Source: Amaranthus tricolor (taxonomy: Eukaryota; Streptophyta; Magnoliopsida; Caryophyllales; Amaranthaceae). Taken from it: a stretch of DNA of 64,000 nt. The position numbers were made by a program, and so were the translations under genes. The notes beneath the pieces are model-generated. The model saw nothing but the letters and a program-made list of their open reading frames with translations, did no database searches and was not told the origin of the DNA. Shown here one piece after another: positions 22,559-35,254 of this stretch. The stretch spans positions 9,572,090-9,636,089 of the forward strand of contig NC_080049.1 in NCBI RefSeq assembly GCF_026212465.1, written 5' to 3'. Position 1 is the first letter of the stretch. Every line of letters begins with the position of its first letter.

Positions 22559-25106
22559 TAGTTAATAAGGTTCACAAATTACAATTATTGTGCCATTTAT
22601 GCGGCTAAGCGACTCATAGTGGACTCAGACTATCATAAAGATAAAGACGGACCTTTGTGTTTATTATGATCATTATTGTAAGTGCTTTCATTTGATGTCC
22701 TAGTCATCGCATGTTTTTCTCCCTTCATTCGAGAATCACTTCGCCTTTTATCTTTAGGGATGCTATGAATGTGCTTATGAGAATCTCTTGAATAAATAAA
22801 AATAAATATACTATTTATGTAGATAATCATAGTTTGGTTTATGGTGGTTTAAGGTTTTATTATAAAGGTTTGATTCTTACAATCCCCTTATTTATATGGG
22901 GTTTTTCGACCTTAACGTTAACAAAAGAAAAAAAGTTTAAATATAATTAATATATATACGTTGAATTGAAAATTGAAGAGAACAATTCAAATTAGTTAAT
23001 ATTAATTTATTGATTGTTCATGCTTAAGTGGTTAATAAAAGTGTTGATGGCTAATAGTTGATAAGGAGTATTAATTTTGATGATGACTAATTAATGACTT
23101 TGTGAGTCGTTAGTTGACATGAGTCTTAAAGTTAACAAATTATCTTTAAAGACGAAGGTATTAGTTGAATACTACTAATTTTAGTTTTAATCATGTACTA
23201 TAAGGTCATATATATAAGTATCGAGATAAAATTACCAAATAACATAAGATGCACTAGGGGTGTTCTATGGATTAGATAAGGGTCAGACCGGTCTTAAATA
23301 AATATGGGCCGTGTTGGATAAGGCGATTTAAACTTAATATGGGCTTAAAATGGGCTAGGCTTTAAAAGTCTGGCCCGGCGCAACTCGGCCCATTTTTAAA
23401 ACTAAAAATTATTTTAATCTCCATTTATTAATTTATAATAATTAAACTATCATTTACAGTAATTAAATTGAACAAATATCAATAATTCCTATTGACATTG
23501 TTATTTATAACTTAATAAAATTAAGCCAACTAAAAAGGTCTTACAACTGAAGTAAAATTTAAACTGAGACATGACTATAATAAAAAATAATTTTCTAGGT
23601 GAATCTCACTCCACGATCCCTACGCGATCAATAACTTGCAAAAATAATAATGCAAGAAAGGAAAGGGAAAAACTCCAAAATCAGGAAATTTGAGTAATTT
23701 CAACTCTTTCCCATAAAATAATTAAGTATGAAAATAGTTTAAGAAAATAATACGTAGTTGAGTTAAGAATCAATTTGTGTAAACAATATAATATCACGTT
23801 AGTTCTCGTCAACCAGCTAACTAATTTGAAATTTCTTAATGACAAATACATATTCAATTAGTAAATCGAGGGAACGAGAACACCAGTAGGTCGAGGCTTT
23901 ACCCTTATACCTAATTCATCAAGAGGTCATCACCCCAAATAATTCAAGTCCAGCAGAGTAGTCTCAGATAACTTTAGTGTACACACCCCTCCTATTTGGA
24001 TCACAACAAATAGAAGGAAGAACCAAAATAGTATCAAGTATCAGAAATATAAACCTACCGGTAGCTATACTAACCAAACTGGATAACCTATTCATCACCC
24101 TTATACTTGGATCACAACAAATATCAGAGCTTCATTTCTCTCATGTTTCACTTAAAGTGATTTAATATATTTAAATAACTAGCCGTAAATACATAATCAT
24201 ATAATCAAGCATGCATTACATATTTCATTTTATGATCACAAATTTTTCCACTAAATATATATTTTAAGAATATCTAATTGAAATCTCATTTTTTAAAATA
24301 TTATTTTTACATTTAATGGTGGCAGCAGAAATTAATATCATAAATATTTTTCTTTCAAATTTAACGGCTTTAAATTTGTTATTAAATAATAATTCAAATT
24401 TCATCAAAATAATATTATAAATTAAACCTTTAACAAAAATAGTAGTAGATTTAATATAATTTAAGTAATAAGTATATAAAGTATAATATAAACAAAATCA
24501 TGCATCTCATTTAAATACATTAATAATCACTTAGCACATAATTTTAGCGAGTTAATCCTAATTGGATGGATATGAGAATTACCTTATCAAACGAGTCTAG
24601 AACATTAACCTACGCTCTTAATAACCTTCGTCTACAAATCTAATATCTAAAGTATAATTGTTATTTATAATTGTAGACAACAAAATAGCAAGAAATTGCA
24701 AAATGCTGTAAAGGAGAAGAAAAATTAATAATAGTTGTAAATAAAAAAGAATGGTTAATGAGAGAAAAGGAGTTAGAAGAAAAAGAAAAATAAACTGATA
24801 ATGGTGAAAAGAAATTAAAAAATAACATCATCAATTTATATGGGTGGAAATTGTTGGATAAGGAAAAGTTGAGGGAAGAGTGGGATGACAGGAGAAAGTG
24901 GGAGTAGGAGGTTAGGAAAACTTACATGTAACTTACAGGGTTTTAACAATTTAATTTTTTTTAGTTGTATTTTATTTACGTGTAACTTATTGGATTTTAA
25001 CAATTAAATTTTTTTTAGTTTCAAAACAAAAAAATAAAATTATAATTCAATTTTATTCGAAAATCTTAATTTTTGATATTAAATATATTGATTATTTAAT
25101 TAATTA

Positions 25107-25110
<4 letters not shown>
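22559..25110. other. Gene-free AT-rich region with possible LTR debris
   Basis: No supportable gene. Around 23255-23400 is a GGCC-rich patch (GGGCCGTGTTGG, CTGGCCCGGCG) of a kind seen in plant repeats. Around 23960-24130 the segment TTGGATCACAACAAAT occurs twice, about 120 bp apart, among LTR-like sequence. I could not find paired termini, so I do not name an element. Confidence 0.4.
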
Positions 25111-25113
<3 letters not shown>

Positions 25114-25150
<37 letters not shown>

Positions 25151-25151
25151 T
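25114..25151. repeat. (ATT)n microsatellite
   Basis: About 12 consecutive ATT triplets. Confidence 0.95.
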
Positions 25152-25239
25152 ATTTTTTAATTAAAACCGTGTAACTATTTTAGATATTACATTAGGGTTG
25201 AGTATGTAACTTTTAATGTGCATGAATCTTATTTGAGGG

Positions 25240-27600
25240 GGAAAAACCTTTTATTGGAAAAAGTGATAGGACGAGTAAACTTTTGGGCCTAATAAATACT
25301 AGTGTCTATGTACCAATGAATACAAAAGCTAGTAGAGGTTATAACTACTTCATCATCTTCACTGATAACTTAAGTAAATATGGTTATAATTACTTTATGA
25401 AAAACATGTCATAATCATTTGAAATGTTCAAAGAATTCCAATAGGAAGTAGAGTACCAACTTGGTAAGACAATTAAAGCATTACGATCTTTATCATTATG
25501 TTGAATATTTGAGCCAATCATTCATTAGTTATTTGAAAAGTTATGGAATTCTTTCACAATGGGCTCATCATGAAACACCTCAATTGAATGGTGTGTTTTA
25601 AAGGAGAAATATAACTTTAATAGATACGGTTCGACCTATGATAAGTCTTGTTGACTTTCTAATGTCCTTCTGGAGATATGCTCTCAAAAAACCTATTTTT
25701 ACACTAAATTGGGCTCCATCTAAGGTAGTAGAAAAGACTTCATATAAGTTACGGAGAGTAAATGTTCCTAGCTTATCTTTTCAATGTATTTGAGGTTGTA
25801 ACTTGTGAGGCATATGTAAAACGTTTAAAATTAGATAAACTCTTACCTAAAGTCGACAAATGTTTTATTGTAGATTATTTTAAAGAAACAAAGGACTATT
25901 ATTTCTAAAATTATCATGAGAACAAAGTGTTTGATGCTGATGATAGTATTTCACGAAAATGATTTCTTTTCCTAAAAGGAAAGTGGGAGTTATATGAGAA
26001 CCATAACAAATGGATATAGATCACTCCATGTTAGAAGTAGAAATACTTATGCAAATGCCTATAGTTGAGGAAGTGTAGCCAATGCATGATAGATTTTACT
26101 TGCATGACCCTGTGCTAGAGGAAGTGATTCCAACACCATCTCCTACTGCTCCACTCGTACCTAGTTCATGCAAAAATTCTCAAATTATTGAGAAGGATAT
26201 TTCTTCTTTTGGTGCCCTACGCAGGTTGAGTCGACTTAATAACTAATTAAAAGGATTTATTGATTTCTTGTTGACTAAAATTTTTGAAATAATGAATCCA
26301 GAACATGATGAACCAACTAGCTACAAAAGTGCCTTGGCGGTTCAAGACTCTGAAAAATGTCTTGGATCCATGAAGTCTGAAATGGAATTCATATTTAAAA
26401 ATCAAGTATGGGACTTGGTCGATATGCTTTATGAGGTAACACCTAATGTTTGCAAATGGGTTTTCAAATTGAACACAAACAAGGATGAAAACATTAGTGT
26501 TTTTAATGTAAGGTTGGTAGCAAAAGGTTACAAACAAGTTCATGGTATAGAATATAATGAAATCTTTTTACAAGTATTGATGCTTTGATCCATTTGGTCA
26601 TAGTTAGCAATTGTTGCATCTATGATTAAGAAAATTGGTAGATGGATGTCAAAAGAACTTTCTTGAATGGACTCTTAAAAGAGGATGTGTACATGAAGGT
26701 TATGCAAGCTTTAAAATTCCTTTTAAGGACTAAAGTAAGCACCTCGGAGCTTGAATCTAATTTGATGAAGTAATTAAATATTATTGTTTTCACAAATATA
26801 AAGATGAAGCTTGTGTTCACAAAAATTTTAGTGGAGTGGCATTGTTTTTTTGGTTATATATGTAGATGACGTATTACTCATAAGAAACGATATTCACATG
26901 CTTGACTTGGTTAAGAAATGGCTAAAAGAGTTATTTCTCGACAAAGACCTTAGTGAAGCTAAGTACATATTGAGGATCAAGATATATATAGGTAAGCCTA
27001 AACAATCAATTGGACTAAGTCAAGGACTTATATTGAGAAGGTCCTTACTTGGTTCAACATGTAAATTGAAATTGAGGATTCCTCCCCATGCAACATATTT
27101 TATCACTTAGCATGAAATAATGTTCTTTAGACTATGATGAGATTAAGCAGATGATTATTATACCTTATGTTTCATTGATAGGGTCTATTAGATATGCCAA
27201 AAATTTTGTACTCGCACAAATATCTTATACTTTGAGTATATGTAGAATATTCCAATCAAATACAAGTGATGCACAATGGAAGGTAGCTAATAATATCTTA
27301 TAGTACTTGAGAAGAACTAATGGTCATTATTTAGTGTATAGAGTGGAAAGTGAAGTAACTCTTGAGACTATTGATAAAGAAATTATTATTAAGCTAGTAG
27401 TAGTCCCCTTTGTTACAAACGGCATAGGCTTCCTTTGAAGCCCAATCATGTGCGCAAAAGTTTCATATATTTTTATGAGATTATTGAAAGGAAAGATGTG
27501 AAGGTTTGCAAAACTCATGCGAATGACAATATTTTTAATTTGTTAACTAAACCAATGCCTCAACCTAAGCATGTGAGTCATACTAGGGTTTGAGATCTAC
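25240..27600 (+). pseudogene. Decayed Ty1/copia polyprotein (integrase, RT, RNase H)
   Basis: Reading in shifting plus-strand frames, blocks occur in copia order: integrase core (YNYFIIFTDN-like near 25340, the GGTHQWNG-like stretch near 25560-25600), the post-integrase linker, the RT start (KSEMEFIFKNQVWDLVD near 26370, WVFKLNTNKDE, RLVAKGYKQVHGIEY), the catalytic block MVIYVDDVLLI near 26850 and RNase H fragments with a FHIF...TNAST-like end near 27470-27570. Many stops and frameshifts are present. No LTRs were confidently paired. An old, dead insertion. Confidence 0.85.
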
Positions 27601-29390
27601 GAATATATGAAAGTGGTTTTAAATGTGTACTATTTTAGAATTTAGTCATATATTTAAAGACACTTGAATGTATTTGTTTATGTTTATCGTTGGAGTATAG
27701 TTCTTATTTAACAATGGTTTAGTGTTAGATAATTGTTCAAAGTATTTCACAACATTCAATAGGTTTGTCAAATACGTGATTTAATGAATGAAATCCTATT
27801 AAGTGAACAAAGTTACTTAAAATACTATTTATCCCTAGTTTGAATCAATAAATTGGACTAAACGATTTATTTATGGACTAATTTGTAAGTTGTCTAATAG
27901 CGCAATTTAATGGAAAATAGAGACACAAAGATTCTTAGTCATTTACATAGATATGTAATAGTGATACATATTAGATAGACTTTTCTGATGTTTTTCAAAA
28001 ATTATTTGAAGAATTTCATTGTTGCAATTAGTGGATTCCTTTGATTATGAGTATGACACTATTCTCATTTAGTGATTAGTATGCCTTTGACATTCTCAAA
28101 TATTATATCGTAAAAGGAAGCAGTAAAGGAAATGCTTAGGGTTGCTAAAAATTAAGTAGGAGTTTTGGTTATAAAAGATTGGATAGTAGGATTGGTGTCT
28201 TTGGCCTCTTGGAAGAGTAAGAACTAAAATGCATGATCGTGCTCAAATGGATTAAAGTATAAATCATTTGTTTTGACAGTTAGATTTCAGGCAATAAATT
28301 TGAACATTTTTATGGATGACATAAGTTTTCATTATTCTTTTAAATTTGACATTAAGTGATATGGGAACTTTGTGGTTGACAAGTAGGATATAGAAGGAAT
28401 TAGATTTCCTTTAATGAAGTGTGAACACTATATATAAATAGGACAATTTATGAAGATAAAATGTATTTGTTTATTATAAATGATCATAACATTTTACTTA
28501 AACCAACTCTGATTTGTTTAATAATTCGATTAGTTTACTACTAAATATAATCAGATCTTATGATGTTACACATATAAGTATTGATAAGATAAAAGTTTCC
28601 CACATAATATAAGATGCTTACTGATATTATAGTGTTAGTTTATTGCATTGTTTGATTACAAGCATAGTTTTTAATAGATTACTAAAACATATATTATATA
28701 TGTTAGTTGGAACATAGATTGTACATATAAAGATACATTTATCTTCATTATATCATATGGAACAAAGTAAAGCATATGAAGAGATATGACTTTGGTGTAT
28801 ATATAATGCACTTGTACATCTAATCATTTGATGATTTACATTAACCATAGCAAAAAACAATTAAGTAACTGTTAAGTTTACAGATTTTTCCTCGGCATGA
28901 CATCATACTTGTCTGCTTATGTTTTCGGTAACATTAATAGCAAAAAACAATTAAGTAACTGTTAAGTTTATTTTAAGTTTATTTTTTCAAAAACTTCTCT
29001 TTAAACCAATCATCCTCACTCGTTAAACTTCTCTTACATGAACTCTTCTTCCCTTTCATGTAACCTTAAATTTCACAAAGGCGTCATCAAACCAATCTTC
29101 CCCACACCCTCTTTTTCTACTATTGAGGTAATCTTTGATAAATCTAAGTTTTTTCGAAGTAATATATGGCGACAAATTAGGGTTTATTAAGTTAATGGCC
29201 ATTATTTAGACCTTTGAATTTGTTTTATTTACTAGTTTATGGTTGAAACTAGGGCTTAATTGTAGTATGATTAATGTTTGCATGCTATTTGATTTTGATT
29301 GTGTCTTTTATTTACTTGTTTATTGCGAAAATTAGGGATCTATTGCTTTTAATTGTGTCATTGATTTGATTTGCAGAATCAAATAATATG
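27601..29390. other. Gene-free region with a 33-bp direct repeat
   Basis: TAGCAAAAAACAATTAAGTA and the following 13 bases occur at 28848-28880 and again at 28938-28970, exactly 90 bp apart. No gene is recognised. A weak resemblance between 23195-23245 and 28565-28620 (both with ATATAAGTAT and AACATAAGATGC-like blocks) might be remnants of LTRs around the copia pseudogene, but it is too decayed to call. Confidence 0.4.
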
Positions 29391-29875
29391 TGGTGTTAAG
29401 TTTTACCTGGTAGTGTCATGATATTGACTTTAGTGTAGATGATACGGATAAGGTTACTTTGTTAGAGCTGATAATGGATTGGGAAGATGAGTATCTTAGA
29501 ATTGGTAAAATCATGCTTGAATTTTCCTTCATTTGCATATGTTTAGAAAACAAATAAATTAAACTGAATTGTGAACAAGACTTGATGAAAATGTTTGAGA
29601 GCATACTTGAAAAATATATGATTTACATTTGGGTTAGGACACTTGATTAAGAAAGTAGTTTGATGAAATTAATTAGAAGTCGTGGGGCTTTACAACCATA
29701 AGCATCACAGACCCCTATCCCAGAAATCCATGTTCCTTTGTCCCCTGTAACACTTAATACCATTCTTGAGCAGTCCTCGGTTTATGATGATAGATATAGA
29801 TACACCTGTTGTTTAAACGCCCAATTAATCATGTCATCAAAGTGGATTCCACCCATGCATCCAAACTCCCCCTTA

Positions 29876-29915
29876 CCCCCCCCCCCCCTCCCCCCCCCCC
29901 CCCCCCCCCCCCCCC
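29876..29915 (+). repeat. Poly-C tract
   Basis: Thirteen C, one T, then twenty-six C. The complementary strand is poly-G. It can form i-motif or G-quadruplex structures and is prone to length errors in sequencing. Confidence 0.95.
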
Positions 29916-30059
29916 AATAAAGAGAAATTAGAAAAAAAGGAATTGAAAAGAGGAAATAAACCACTTGATAACACTATTGATCTACATGTGTTTGATGATT
30001 CACCCATTCAAACAAGTCGATCGATCCCCAAAACATTCTACATTCAAGCCAAGATCCCA

Positions 30060-30375
30060 TAAGGTTCTGCAGTGAATGGTACACTTGTAAGATGTACCAG
30101 CAAGCTTATGCAAAAACTATTAGATCCATTCTAGACACTAAACATTGGCCTGATATGGAGTTTCCCATGATTAAGCCTTCAATCATAAAGAGATATGTTG
30201 GAAGACCTTTTAAATAGAAAGAAAGATGCAGATGAAGAAAGAAAGGGAAGAGTTTTAAGATTGTGAATTGTGGTAGATGTGAGGAGTTTGGGCATAATGT
30301 GAAGACTTGCACGGGTGGGTTGACAGCTAAACAAAAGAAGGGTAACAGTACTTCAACAAAGGCATCATCTTGACA
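30060..30375 (+). pseudogene. MULE transposase C-terminal remnant
   Basis: In the plus strand, SEWYTCKMYQQAYAKTIRSI followed by MIKPSIIKRYVGRPFK matches the stretch after the SWIM finger in plant MULE transposases (Y-x3-Y-x3-I and a GRP motif), then, after a stop and frame change, NCGRCEEFGHNVKTC is the CCHC knuckle. Broken; no intact catalytic domain is nearby. Confidence 0.75.
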
Positions 30376-31204
30376 AGCTGCTTGAACCATTCAGTCTGAT
30401 ATTTAATCACTACTGTTAAACTTAGAACTATGTTATGCTTATTATTTGGAACTTATAGTGAACTTATGCCTTATGTAACTAATACACACCTTTTTATGAC
30501 TACAATCAAATCTTATGAATGAAAATAGATATTTGCAGTTATGACATACTGTTAGAATGAAGATGCATATTCATATCAATTTATAAATGTAAACAATGAG
30601 TACATTATGTTTATTTTTCAAAGAAATCCAAAAAGGGCTCACATCACATTGCATAGCTTTAATCATATATCAAATCTGATATTTTTAATTTGAGTAACTA
30701 ATTAAACTTACTATTTCACAACAACAACTTAATTTCCTAATCATAGTGCAAATAGAAGTAAACATACAATTCCCAAAATCTTTACTACAACTTTGAGTAG
30801 CTTCACATGATTTTTTAAAACCTCCACTTCACGCGCAAAATGACATCCACTTCACATGACCTTAATGGGTTGGCATCTGAATTGGAAACTCTAATTCTGT
30901 CAAGTACTCTTCATGATTATTACAGCATTTAAGTGTGTGGATGTCTTCAATCTCCACATCAGTAGCTATGAATAGACTGCAAATTGTAACTCTTTGCATG
31001 GTTAAGATGAGGACCAACAATGGTGAATTTTCAATTTGGAGATGAAGAAGTTTATGTTGATACATTGACTTGCTTTAAATTTAGAGCCTCCCTCCCACCC
31101 TTAGTAGGGATAAAAAGGTAATTCCAATAGACATAATGGAAATCTATATCTTACACCTAAACACAGAGGAGGTTTGTTATTTCGAAATGGCACATTGAAT
31201 TAGG

Positions 31205-31990
31205 AAAGAGTTAGGATTTGATGATATGGGCAGAAATCAAGGATGATAAAAGCATCCCAGTCTTCTTAGAAAGTCTTGAAATTGATGGTTGGTACCATCT
31301 ATATGTTGTTTATGAAGGTGATGGCAAAGGTGAAGATCCCAAGACAACCACTAAGAATAAAGCCAAAATAAAAATGGAAAATGATGAAGTGGCAGATGCC
31401 ATGAAAAGTAATGATGATGTGTGCAGGTTAGGAAATAAGATGGATATGGATGAGGGTGATGTGGTAAATAAGGTTGGGATGATGTGGAAAGTACAAGTGC
31501 ACATGTGAAAAAAGGACCACCACTAAAGGACAAGGATGTAAATTACCCTTAAATCCAAACCCTAAATCTAAAAGACACCCTTAGGTAGTCCTATTCTAGA
31601 AAAATAACCCTCCAAAACCCCTTTTCACAGTGGAGAAGTCAAAGAAAGGAAGGCCTAAGAAGGGGTCCATTTTATCATCATCAACAACACCAAATGCAGC
31701 TAGCAACCAGCCCCAACGATCTATCCCAACACTTGCCACTAAAACTCCCGCTACTCTAACAATCCTTACTTCCACCCCTAAAACTTTAGCAATTCCAAAA
31801 ATGCCTATACCACTTCACCAGCAAGCATGTCCATTAATGACCTCACCATCAGAAGGAAGAAGAGAGAAGTTATGTGCTGTTGGGAGCAAAAAAAAAAGGG
31901 AACAAAGATGTTCGTTATACCAAGAGTTGTTTCAATCCAAACTTCATCAAGTTCTCATCATCAATCCAAAACATCACATAATGTAGTAGA
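31205..31990 (+). pseudogene. Further MULE-like fragments (N-terminal domain, basic tail)
   Basis: Near 31218 the frame IWAEIKDDKSIPVFLESLE followed by DGWYHLYVVYEGD resembles the end of the plant MULE N-terminal domain. Near 31630, KSKKGRPKKG followed by a Pro/Thr/Ser-rich stretch resembles the basic tail after the CCHC knuckle. The N-terminal-like piece lies after the C-terminal-like one at 30060, so the remnant is rearranged or derives from two elements. A related acidic piece (DDTDKVTLLELIMDWEDEY) lies at about 29437. Confidence 0.45.
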
Positions 31991-32566
31991 TCAAAACATC
32001 ACATAATGTAGTAGATCAAAGTAGTAAATTTAGATAATTGTGCTTGTTAATCAAGCTTTAAGTTGTAATCAATTGTAGAACATTATGTGTAGTAGACATA
32101 GTTTAATGTTTGTAAGAACTTAATGTTACTATTTGCAGGCTTGAACATTTGTAAGAACTTACTTTTGTATGTAATTTGCATTGTGGTTGGCATAATGTAA
32201 TGTTTCTATTTGCATTGTAGTTCACTACCCACAGTACACAATTCATTTTATTCTAGTTGCACTATTTAACAAAACAAACAATTTGTAGCATTCATAATGT
32301 TTCTATATTGCACTAAACACAAACTGACATTAATTACCCTTCATGTTGCTATATTGCACAACACCAACAATTTGCATCATTCAAGTAGCTATAATGCACA
32401 GAAAACAATTGAACAGAACAACACTACGTTATTACCATTAATTGCATTCATGCATGTAGACATTTGCTCATAGCTTGGTCAATAAGAAATTACTATTATA
32501 ATCCCAACAAAACACAAATAAAAGAAACCTAATACATAGCCCTTAACATCTAAGCCTACAAGTCCA

Positions 32567-32945
32567 TTATTTTTTTCCCCGCTTTCTCTCATTGCTCATT
32601 TTCTTCTTCAGCTCCTCCAATTCTACAATGGAGTGTTCCTTTTCATGTTCCAAGAAAGAAACTTTTGAATTGAACATCTTAACTTTAATTGACAATTGCC
32701 TCTTCTTCTCAACAAGGGTGTTTGTTACCTCCCGTTGCCAATCCATCATTTCAAGTTCATCCAGCCAAATAAACTTCTTGCAGCCCCTCCAATTGATATT
32801 GGGGTCATAGAACTTGTAGGTCTTAAACCTCCTTTCAGGATTCTACTTGGTCTGCAAAGTTTTCTTTGCAATGGAACACCACAATCATACCAATCAACCT
32901 TGGACATTCCAGTTATAAGAACGAGAGGTAGGAGTATTAGAAAGA
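32567..32945 (-). pseudogene. Decayed GRF-type zinc finger gene
   Basis: Minus strand. A CGVPLQRK block is followed, after a frame change near 32845, by NPERRFKTYKFYDP, WRGCKKFIWLDE and a Lys/Glu-rich coiled coil (EMMDWQREVTNTLVEKK to about 32570). This is the GRF-finger/coiled-coil layout of plant small GRF proteins; the third ligand position is Tyr rather than Cys (KTYKFY) and the frame is broken, so it is a pseudogene. It is convergent with the MULE transposase fragments at 30-32 kb, as in the intact element at 13-18 kb. Confidence 0.7.
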
Positions 32946-33149
32946 AAAGAACAGAAAGATATGCAATGAATTGGCCTGACAGTTTTTATAAGAAAAAATT
33001 TTGGGGAAAAGAGGAAATTGGAGGTAAAATGAAAAAGGCCGAAGGGAAGGGTATATTTATGTCTTATAAAGTAGTTTTTGGAAAAAAAATAGAATATGTA
33101 ATTTTTTGTAAAAGGTGGTATAAAATAGGTAGTTTTTGTAGTGTAAACT

Positions 33150-35254
33150 AAGTGATAGTTGCATACATTAACTTGTATGATCCAAATCATAATAACGTTT
33201 ACAAAATCATTTATATTTTTAATTTTTTTATTATTTACATGCAATTAGAGAGACTTCTTTTAGATTCTCAATTAATTATTGTTATTAGTTATTTTAATGC
33301 TAAATTGAATAATTAACGGTTCTCACTAACCACAATAATAATTAACAAAATAAGTAGTCTAACAAATTATTTCAAAATAAATTAACACAAATTACATGAA
33401 AATAAAGAGTAATTAAGTTTTAGAAAATGTAAGATTTTTTTTTTCAGATAAATAAAGCAGTAGGTGCAATTAAATAAAGCATATAATAACATAAAAATGA
33501 CTCTTAAAAAAATGACTAATCTTTAGGGAGGTAAATGAAAAAAAAATTGTGTAAAATAATATCAGGAAGAAAAAGAAGATAGAAATTTGGAATGCAACTG
33601 GATTACCCAAAATTGTGAATCCTTTTAAAATTAGAGTTGAATTTTATTAGAAAGCAAGTATGCCTAGAAATAACAGGCAGAAAATTGCAATAATCAAATT
33701 AATACTTCAATACTTTACATATTACTCCTGAATTTGCTATACTATTCTTTCTTGATTGGCTCCTGCTTTTACTATATTTTATATTAATCTTTATAACCTC
33801 ACATTTTCTGTTATATCTCATCCACATCAACTTTTCTCCTCATTTCATCCACAAACTCTATTTTTCTTTTTATTTCATCTCCATATTTTTTATGGTATAA
33901 TCTCCCATGAATAACTAATCAATATAATTTTAAAAAGAAACAAAAACCTCCTTATACTCGCATCATTTGTATTTTCACATCACCCAATGCACGTTTTCAA
34001 TCATTAATATTCTATCTAATTATGTAGATTAAAAAATTATAAAAACTAAAAATTAATAAACTTTCAATCAAAATAATTGAAACAAAATCTCATATAACTA
34101 TGTTTTAACTTATAGATTACCGATAATAAGCTAGGTAATCTGGTTGATAAATAGTACCAAAGTCAAACATGAGTACAACTTAAAAAAACAGAGAAAGTAC
34201 AGTATGCAAAATTTGTTGGTAAAGGAGGATTAGGCAATGGACAGTCACAGAAAATGCCACTTTACAAAGACACCAATTAAAAGAGAAACGAACCAAAGAA
34301 TCAAAATCAAATCAAGTGAAACAGAGATATCTTAACTTTCCACTTATATATTGTTTTCTCTGCTCATAGTTTTTGCAGGTACACCATTTGAGCCAAAACT
34401 CAGTGGCTTTTTGGAAGTAGTGCTGCTTCCAATTTTGATCTTATCTAGGTTTACCACTTCTCTTGCTCCCTATTTGTTCACATATTTCTCAGGTGCAAAA
34501 GGAGCCCACTAATGAAGCTGTCAGGTGCCACATTTCCTTCCTTCACTGTTGAAAACAAACTATTTTAGAAACAATGTGTAACTGTTGCAATTGCATTTTG
34601 TACGGTTCAGAGGATCCTAACAGAATTAAGTATTGTCGAGTTTTTGTATGGAAATCCAATACTCTCTGTGATTATAATCGAATCCATCAAGTCTTCGTAA
34701 AAGTTCAGATTAGACAACATAAAACTAGACATGATCCTAATTGTGATAGAGTGTAATTGAACAGGACCCTAATCTTCACAGGCCTTGCACTATGAATGAT
34801 GAACTTGATGTGGGCGTCATGTCACTGTTTCCCATAGGCTGAACGAATTCCACTACTCTAGAAAAAACACTTTGACATTCCAAACATGGTTGATTTTCTT
34901 TAAACTTGCTAGAGACTAGACACTCGTGTGAAGGCGATTATCTATGCTAGAAAAAACTACATTTTCCGATCCAAAAGATTGGAAAGGTTTTTGAGCCTGC
35001 AGGAAAACAAAGGACAATGCTATGCCAGGGCTACCACTCATAATGGAGCCCCTAGAATATTCTTAAGGAAGCTTTTAAAACCACAATTTAAGAAGTTGTT
35101 TTTGAGGATTCAAGAACTTCTGATTACTTTATATGGAAACTATATGCATCTAAAATGTTGACACTTTTCCTCTAGGCATATTTAAGCTTTTCTTTTAAAA
35201 TATTAAGAAGGAACATAACATATCATAAAAATTCTCAAGGGCCAAAAACAGAAG
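33150..35254. other. Gene-free AT-rich region
   Basis: No gene supported. Short plus-strand open frames at 34574-34756 and 34928-35161 have no recognisable domain. A minus-strand acceptor-like CAACAG near 34551 could in principle open a further 3' exon of the RNA exonuclease gene, but joining it to the donor-like site at 35296 gives an immediate stop. Confidence 0.4.

Noticed and set aside
29738..29964. Poly-Pro / poly-Gly frames
   Set aside because: Produced by the poly-C tract.
34500..34560. Possible extra 3' exon of the RNA exonuclease gene
   Set aside because: Joining the acceptor near 34551 to the donor-like site at 35296 gives an immediate TGA, so it adds no coding sequence.
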